64,000 nt of DNA from Imbricaverruca yamaguchii (taxonomy: Eukaryota > Arthropoda > Thecostraca > Neoverrucidae): contig JAOTOL010001598.1 of the NCBI GenBank assembly GCA_034440575.1, positions 2,220,001 to 2,284,000 on the forward strand. Direction: 5' to 3'. Both the position numbers and the translations under genes were made by a program. The notes below the pieces were generated by a model. The model did no database searches. It had not been told where the DNA came from and saw only the letters and a list, made by a program, of their open reading frames with translations. Position 1 is the stretch's first letter. Each line of letters starts with the position of its first letter. This document shows, piece after piece, positions 57,501 through 64,000 of the stretch.

Positions 57501-58599
57501 CTACTTCGCCGGTGCCAACACCCGATACCAAGTCAGGTAAAGGCTATTCCGGAATTGTCACAGGGACGCCAGCTGGCAGGCGCATCGCGGTGGAGTTCTC
57601 GCCGACCAGCTATTCATCGTTAGGCGACATCGGCAGGTTGCACAGCCACCGGCGCTGAGAACTGACTTCAGCAACTGCCCACTGCCTAGTAGCCTGGACG
57701 ACGCAATGGCAAGCTCGCGAAACACGTCACCCAGACAGCTTTTCCAACCACGCTCGAATGGTCCTCCGTCCGTGGGATCAGCAGGGGCGCGGCCAGGAAT
57801 GTCGATGCGGCGAGCAATCGCTCGTCTGGAGGGGCACCGTATCTCTGGAGCGTCGGCATGCACCTGGAGGGCGCCATTTTCCAGTCTGGGGGACGTCGCA
57901 TCTCCGCGGGGGAGAGGGGGGGGGGGGCTGTGCCGCCGGTGTCGCCTGCGTGGCTCCGCCGCTGGGGATTAGCGGTCAGATTCCGGTGCCATGACCGCGA
58001 TTTGGCAGCGTCTCAGCCGGACGTGGAATTCTCGGAATGTGTGACCCACTATCCCGAACGTGTCGCCGGGTCATCTGCGCAGTGACCATGCCACTTCGCA
58101 ATGCGATCAATTCGGGCCGGTGCACCGCAGACCAGCCGACAAATTGCGTTTGCACTGGTCAACCCAATTCTTCGGGTGCCGAAAGGTCATAAAGAGATCG
58201 ATCTCTACCTGCTTGCCGCTTTACGGCAGACTGGTACGCGAGGCGGCCCCCGTTTGAATGACACAGGCCATGTCATTGCATGCCGCGCATGCCGCCATCG
58301 GAAGCATTCGAGCGCATGGAAAGCGAGAGGGAGTACAGTGGAATGCACTGACCGACATGATAGGACATATCTCGCAGATGACTCAATGCTGCGAAGAAAC
58401 TGACAGCTTTTGAGAGGATTCCTTGCCGGAGTGAACTGCTGTGCATTCAAAGATGGTAAGGCCGATTCGGATTCATGACCTGAAAAGAAGTCTTTAGGTG
58501 GACATTGGGTTTGGCAGACGAGGGCCAGTGGGTCAATGTGAGCAGGTCAGCCAGTGGGCCGGTGTGGGAAGGGCGGGGACATATGTTCAGGGAATGAGA
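54571..58599. other. Unassigned DNA with a GC island and a 10-bp foldback
   Basis: No gene recognised. A 10-bp foldback (ggtgttatac / gtataacacc, 8-base loop) lies at 56007-56034, next to the dispersed repeat copy at 55927-55962. A CpG-rich patch spans 56375-56520. 57700-58060 is GC-rich with open frames of up to 101 codons and a G9 run near 57920; no domain is seen. Confidence 0.4.
55927..55962. repeat. Dispersed repeat fragment, copy 2
   Basis: ccatgcaacaccataggcat and the following acacgaagttc parallel 13876-13911. Likely a transposable-element terminus; class unknown. Confidence 0.45.
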
Positions 58600-58790
58600 A
58601 ATCGATTACGAGAGAAAGAGGGAGAGAGAGAGAGAGGGAGGAGAGAGAGAGGGAGAGAGAGGAGAGAAGGGGGAAAGATAAGAGAGAAGAGAGATAGGGT
58701 GGAAGAGAGAGAGAGGGATGACAGGGAGAGAGAAGATGTAAGGATAAGAAAGAGAAAGGAGAGATTGGACAGAGGAGAGAGAGTGAGAGG

Positions 58791-58823
<33 letters not shown>

Positions 58824-58870
58824 GGGGAGAGATGGAGAGAGTGAGATAGAGAGAAGGGGGAGAGACAGGA
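58600..58870. repeat. GA-rich low-complexity tract
   Basis: About 270 bp of gagaga, gggaga and aagaga words with almost no pyrimidines on the plus strand. Long homopurine tracts like this can form triplex DNA. Open frames across it (Arg/Glu-rich plus, Ser/Leu-rich minus) are artefacts. Confidence 0.92.
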
Positions 58871-59019
58871 AGCGGCGCAGTTACATTTCATTACCATGTT
58901 GGGGATCGTTGGCGTGATACCTGCACTGCTTGGGACGAGCTTAGCCGGCGGCGGCAGAGTGAGCGGCGGGAGGGAGGTGGGGAGGAGGGAAGGGCGCGTC
59001 CCCTGCCATCTCTAATCTG

Positions 59020-59300
59020 GCCAAATCATAATGTGGGTTCCGTGTCGGCTGTCGACTGTCGGCTGTCGGCGGCGGCGGGCGGCGGCGGCGGCGGAGAGCT
59101 GACTCAACGCAGGTGCCGACGCAGCCGCCATGGCCGCCCGGCCGCAGCTGGGCGGCCGGCCGGCGCCCATCTTTGGCCGAGCGCCTCGGGCGCCGCGCCG
59201 GTCGGGCTGGCCGCCGCCGCGCCGGAAACGCGACCAATCGCCGACCGAGATGGGCAACGGTTCGATACCCGGCGACGGCGCCGATCACGCAGGGGATGTC
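59020..59300. promoter_or_regulatory. CpG-rich island
   Basis: GC-rich block with cggcggcggcgg-type words (59065-59095) and gccgagatgggcaacggttc; open frames in several phases but no domain. Possibly regulatory; the alternative is an exon of an unrecognised gene. Confidence 0.35.
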
Positions 59301-60765
59301 CAGTGGATGAGGGAACTGGCGGCTGGCTCGCTGAGGTGGTAGTGAAACGTGTACTGTGTAAGTGTGGTGCTGAATGACTAGTAAGCTGAGCGAATAGGTG
59401 ACCAGGTGTTTTGACATTTGTACGCAAAAGGGAGGGAAAGGCCACACCACAGCATGGTAGTGGCACGTAACATCCACCAGCGCAGATTTTTGTAAATGTA
59501 TATGGTTCTCGTACCAGAGATAAATCGAAATAACAACTATGATCTAAGCCAAGTAAAACATATAGGACTGGTTATCAACGGAAAGCTGCCGTGTTGATAA
59601 AGTCGAGGCTTCGAATTATGAGACGACATCTAGTGGCAGATGCAAAACCTCGGTCCCTCGAGACTGGGAGGAGAGAGGTGCTGTGCTATGAGACTGGGAT
59701 GTAAAACCTCAGTCCCTTGAGACTGGGAGAGGAGAGGTGCTGTGCTATGCAAGGTCGGGATAGCATGCTGTCACTGTGAGGGCAAATATTTCAAGTTTTG
59801 TATGCAAAAACAGACCCTGAATATTTGGAAAGAAGTACCATCAACACTACGAACAAAAAGTGGAGATAGCTTGACCCACAACTGGCTACTAGTATAGCAT
59901 ACTTTCAGCGATAGGCCATCCTATTTAATTTAGATGATATATCTGGCTTATATGATAGCCTCTCACATGGGGGTGACTTTTGAAGTGATAAACAATATGT
60001 GTTAATGGACTCCGAGCACTTTAAATACAATTTGAAACGGCTCGGACAGTCGGAAGGACAGCGAACGCGTTTGATTAGCATGCCATGAGCGGGAACATCA
60101 CAGAACCGCACTCTACCCCCATAGAAAGGAGGGTGTGGAATGACATTTGCTCAGCCTTTGCGAACAAAATGTGCTGTTCTTTTGTGGTAAGCTGCCCGCT
60201 CACAAGCGATATTGGTTCAACTATGTACCGAATTCTGCTCCATAAAAACGCATTTAGGATCGGTTGCAACACTGGGGTCTTGATGTGGATGTCCTGAAGA
60301 AAAAAAGTTTACCCGGGTAACTGACCTTCATTTGATAATCACCTCATCTGTCCATGTTTCGGTCTTGCAGTAATCAGTGGGAACGCCACCCGAGGGAGGA
60401 ATTTCGCCCCGGTGAGGACTTTAATCCGGGAGAATTCCAGCCAAGTGACCACTCCAACCGCGCGGGTGATCCCATCCACCCAGGGAGGTTGGGCTTCCCA
60501 AGCCGGAAGGAGAGCATGAACAAAGATCAGAAAAACTGGCCGTAATCCATGATCTGCGTTGTGTCTCATAGGGAAAGGTGAAATGTAAATGCCTTAACAG
60601 CCAAAGAAAAATAGCCAACGGAAAAAAATGCCCAGAACGCTGCTCGCACTTCGGTGAAGACGCACGTCCAACACTCCCTGCCACACCAAGTTGGCGGCGA
60701 CGTACGCAAGTGGAGGGAGTCTGCGTGATCCATGGCGCAGGCCGAGCACGCACCTCACCACCAGC
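59301..60765. other. Unassigned DNA with one local duplication
   Basis: At 59643-59755 a 57-58 bp segment occurs twice (aaaacctcggtccctcgaga ... gaggtgctgtgctatg and aaaacctcagtcccttgaga ... gaggtgctgtgctatg). The remainder shows no gene or RNA. Confidence 0.5.
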
Positions 60766-60770
60766 ACCTC

Positions 60771-60960
60771 GGGACAGGGATGACCGAGTGGTTAAGGTGC
60801 TGAGCTCTGGGTATCAAAGGTTCCGGGTTCGACACTCGCGCCGCTCGGTACCTTTCCAAATCCCCGCCCCACCGGCGAAGCAGTGTGGGCGGCGCCATTA
60901 GACGCAAATGTGCACAAAGTGCGTAGTGAACCACCCAATAAACAAGAACCACCAGCGCCT
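60771..60960 (+). repeat. tRNA-derived SINE
   Basis: gggatgaccgagtggttaag (A-box region, about 60777) and gttccgggttcgacactcgc (B-box, about 60820-60839) are spaced like the internal promoter of a serine/leucine-class tRNA. No acceptor stem pairs, so it is not a functional tRNA. A GC-rich body follows, and an A-rich end with caataaacaagaaccacc lies at about 60936-60953. The pattern of tRNA head, unrelated body and A-rich tail is that of a SINE mobilised by a LINE. Confidence 0.6.
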
Positions 60961-60995
60961 CATCAGGAGCGGGGCGGCCAACGCGGGCCGAATAA

Positions 60996-61145
60996 GGTCA
61001 CGTGACCCGCCGGCCGTGTACACCAGCCGGGAGTCACGTGACGTAGGCCGCCGGCCGCCGCAGTCAACACTCCTCCGTCACGTGACCCGCCAGCTGGTGT
61101 ACACGGCTGGCGGGTCACGTGACGTAGTCCGGCGGCCGCCGCGGT
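60996..61145. promoter_or_regulatory. Duplicated foldback with four GTCACGTGAC palindromes
   Basis: gtcacgtgac occurs at 60997, 61033, 61077 and 61114, in two tandem copies of an ~80-bp unit. In the second copy 61076-61094 and 61106-61124 are perfect 19-bp inverted arms around an 11-base centre that includes gtgtacac. The first copy has the same plan with mismatches. CACGTG is the site of basic helix-loop-helix zipper factors (USF, MITF/TFE and Myc/Max classes), and flanking GT...AC extends it. It lies in a CpG-rich block (60960-61270). Function is inferred from site content only. Confidence 0.55.
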
Positions 61146-61270
61146 CGGAGCTGGCGCCTGGATCACAGCTTTTGAGTGACGGCCGGATTTTTTGCGGCAG
61201 CAGATTTGCGGCGATGTGCATGCCGGGAAGATCCTGGTAACATTAGCGCTCGCTCTGGCCGCAGGCCGGA

Positions 61271-62290
61271 TAGGGCCGCGTACGTCCGACCCCTCCGAGG
61301 CACCACCTGACGAGCGCTGCCTCGCCGGGAGCCAATCCCATTCGACGGCACCGTCATAGGTGACACGTGTGCCTCGCAGTATTTCTGAAATGTTTGTCTG
61401 CATGTCCGCCTATTGTTCCCTTGTAAAATCTGCTTCTGTCAGTAACTGGAGCTTACTGGAGTGCGCGAAATGTATAGAAGCGGTTGACAAAGAAGATCAC
61501 GTGCGTTGCATGTGCTGTGAAGGATTCAGCGAATGGTGATGAACGCTTGCGGTAATCGCCCCCAAAGTATGCACAGTGCACATAATTAATAGCTGTGGCA
61601 TATGCTTACAACAAAAACGAGGATTATGTACACCACACATGATACATTGAGGATTGGATTCAAATTGTGCCGTTTTTTTAGAGCTGTGCATCTCTTCTCT
61701 TATCCAGCGATCTATTCCAATAGACTTCCTATACTTTCATTGTTGTTCAGCGTGGGACTTCCAGTAGCGGGCTAGCATTGTTGGAAATCCGCCCTTTGTG
61801 TTCTTCTCAATGGCGGAGGACGAGTATATCGACCGGTCAGTGCTCACTGAACCAGCTGTGCTCTATGAACTGCGTTATTAAAGTCTTCGCCCAGTTTTCG
61901 CAAGAATGCGGAGGAAGAGCCAAAGACTTCATTGGTATTTTTTTCCCGATGCGCTAAATTCTAGCAGAAGCTCACCGTCACTGGACTCGCACAGCGATCG
62001 ACTTCAGGGGAGTTCATAATCCACCCAGTGAGCTTCACGACCCGAAAATATCCAGTCATAGCCCTCATGCGTGTAGCACTACCTGATGCTCGTCTATAAT
62101 TTAGTAGCGTCAACATCACGGCGATCTTGTTACACAAAGGGAGTATTTTGAAAAAGCACCAACACTTACAACAGCTGGAAATTATCTGTGTTATGTCTCC
62201 TTATGGAAGCCAATCACGTAAGACCATCAACGGCAACGGAAATATTTACATGCCGGGCCATTGGTCGCTTCCGAGTCTAAAGCGTGGTTC
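61271..62290. other. Unassigned DNA
   Basis: No gene, RNA or repeat recognised. Confidence 0.45.
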
Positions 62291-62480
62291 AATGCCGAGC
62301 TATGAAACAGACTGACATGTTGAGTTGGATAATTTAATTGGAGGAAAGGCTGACACATTAAGTTGGAATGTTGAGTTGAGAGAAAGACCAACACCTTGCG
62401 TTAAGAGACATACTGACGCATTGAGTTGGGGGACAGCCGGACGCATTGAGTTAGACCAATGAGTTGTGGGATAGACTGAG
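62291..62480. repeat. Imperfect ~30-bp tandem (gacgcattgagttggg)
   Basis: Words such as gttgagttgg, acattaagttgg, acgcattgagttggg and ccaatgagttgtggg recur every 25-40 bp, about six times. A decayed minisatellite. Confidence 0.65.
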
Positions 62481-62633
62481 GAGGCTTTGCCACTCCAATT
62501 TTGCATATTTTTAAAAGCTTCTCTTCATGAAGTTCTGGCTACGCCCATAGGCAAGGCCTGGGCCCCGCCAATTGATTTCATAGCACAACACCACTGGTCA
62601 CTAACAACATTGACAACACTCCCGGCCGATCCT

Positions 62634-62960
62634 GGTGGTGGTGGTGGTGGTGGTGGTGGTGGTGGTGGTGGTGGTGGTGGTGGTGGTGGTGGTGGTGGTG
62701 GTGGTGGTGGTGGTGGTGGTGATGGTCGGCTGGCAGTGGTGGTGGTGGTGGTGGTGGTGGTGGTGGTGGTGGTGGTGGTGGTGGTGGTGGTGGTGGTGGT
62801 GGTGGTGGTGGTGGTGGTGGTGGTGGTGGTGGTGGTGGTGGTGGTGGTGGTGGTGTGGTGGTGGTGGTGGTGGTGGTGGTGGTGGTGGTGGTGGTGGTGG
62901 TGGTGGTGGTGGTGGTGGTGGTGGTGGTGGTGGTGGTGGTGGTGGTGGTGGTGGTGGTGA
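62634..62960. repeat. Very long (GGT)n trinucleotide array, about 325 bp
   Basis: Nearly pure GGT from 62634, interrupted by a short non-repeat (gatggtcggctggcagt, about 62719-62735) and by one frame-shifting loss near 62854. All six frames are open and give poly-Gly, poly-Val, poly-Trp, poly-Pro, poly-Thr or poly-His, so none is evidence of a gene. Confidence 0.97.
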
Positions 62961-64000
62961 TGACTCCCGGCCGCCGACCGAGCCTGCGGCCCGACCTGCT
63001 GCGCCGGCCAACACGACACGCGATCTCATCTCGCCGGCGCGACCAGGTCGGCGGGCGAGCACGCAACGCCGCCGCAGATCCCCCGACCGCTGGCGGATCC
63101 GGCTCGGCCCGGCTCTGCGCTTTTTTCTATTATGAATGACGGACAAATGCATGGATTTGAACAAGATCCGATCAGGAAATTCTTCAGAAGTGTAGTTGGG
63201 CGGATCAGATTCTGCTTCCTGAACGCCGGTTGACAGTGCTCGTCGTTTCAAATCCGAGCGTGAAGAAGTCAAGTCAATGGGCGTGCAGAAGCACAAGCGG
63301 GGTAATTTCTGGTTGCAAGTGACGACTGATTTGGCGTTGAGCCGAATCATGAATCATGATGAAGAGGAAAACATTATAACCCAGTATACGTCGAATGAGT
63401 GAAGCGTATACTTTTAACAATTTGGTCCTGTCGGCTCCCCATTGTCGCCCAGAAATATCTCGGAGAATGTTGAGTCGTTGTAGACATTTTGAACGAGTGT
63501 AGCTGATGTGCGGAATTAAGTGAAAATCATGGTTAAGAATAACGCTTAACTATTTGGTTTCTAGGATGTTCGTAAGCGATGCATACTTTAGTGCTAATTC
63601 GTTTCGCGTGATATTGCCAGTTCGACGGCGAATAAATATCATGGATGCACATTTGCGGATGGAAAGAGATACACACCCCGTCATACTTCGTTCGATGCTC
63701 TCTGAATTAAATGCATTGCTGTCTCCGCATGCTTGTGCCTCCAACATGCTACCCAGTCATCTGTATACATCCAATATTGCAATTTCAAAGAAATATGCAC
63801 CATCGAGTAGGAAGATGTCATTTATAGGCACCAAAGGTAAGTCATGAGACAACATACTCCCATGGGGGAGACCCTGTTCTTGGGTAGCCACCGATGAAGA
63901 AACATTGCTTCACCGGACAGCGATGGATTCAGATTACAGAACGTTCTGCAGGAGCCCCACCATTCGGCACCGGATTCCAAGGTTGTGTAATTTGACGAGG
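62961..64000. other. CpG-rich patch followed by unassigned DNA
   Basis: 62965-63120 is CpG-rich (ccgccgaccgagcctgcggc). The rest to the window end is AT-leaning with no gene recognised; a 97-codon plus frame at 63554-63847 followed by ggtaagtc at about 63836 is not supported by any motif. Confidence 0.4.

Noticed and set aside
62487..63350. Poly-Gly, poly-Val, poly-Trp, poly-His, poly-Pro and poly-Thr proteins
   Set aside because: All come from the GGT trinucleotide array.

Overview
This is a gene-poor stretch of a large eukaryotic genome, most likely an invertebrate animal. The evidence is decayed non-LTR retrotransposons of two kinds, tRNA-like SINE sequences, many unrelated minisatellites, and a single recognisable host gene of the Mab-21/cGAS-like family. 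There are no bacterial operons, ribosome binding sites or phage genes. An arthropod such as a crustacean or barnacle would fit the retroelement types and the very GC-rich single-exon gene, but the sequence alone does not prove this.

Layout. 1-10.3 kb: three GC-rich minisatellites (28, 32 and 48 bp), a decayed LINE RNase H region on the minus strand (4.73-5.56 kb), two tRNA-like SINE sequences (6.4 and 7.5 kb), and a C-rich degenerate 20-bp array. 10.3-12.6 kb: an AT-rich island with scattered TAGG tetranucleotides. 12.6-18.8 kb: mostly unassigned, with a 39-bp minisatellite at 16.1 kb. 18.8-20.6 kb: a possible short-TIR element followed by the 3' end of a CR1-like LINE on the minus strand. 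20.7-26.9 kb: six tandem arrays (90, 15, 51, 33, 22 and 22 bp) with short unassigned gaps. 26.95-28.6 kb: the one confident gene, an intronless Mab-21/cGAS-like nucleotidyltransferase-fold protein whose start codon lies about 36 bp beyond the last minisatellite. 28.6-41 kb: AT-rich unassigned DNA with a decayed LINE fragment (31.3 kb), a long TA microsatellite, and 59-bp and 42-bp arrays. 41-64 kb: a desert with spaced CpG-rich islands, several foldback hairpins, a decayed Jockey/R1-type LINE (52.84-54.57 kb), a 7-bp array, GA- and GGT-repeat tracts, and a tRNA-like SINE (60.8 kb).

The genes do not form a pathway; there is one host gene in a repeat-dominated landscape. Nearly all other long open frames are translations of tandem repeats. 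When the unit length is a multiple of three and free of stops, frames stay open; units of 28, 32, 20 or 7 bp give the same repeat in rotating frames. The points most worth a second look are the Mab-21/cGAS-like gene with an intact-looking metal-binding triad and a hydrophobic N-terminus, the CAGGTG-rich array abutting its start, the paired GTCACGTGAC foldbacks at 61.0-61.1 kb, the perfect 36-bp palindrome at 25.9 kb, and the spaced CpG islands of 41-63 kb, one of which leads into a possible first coding exon.
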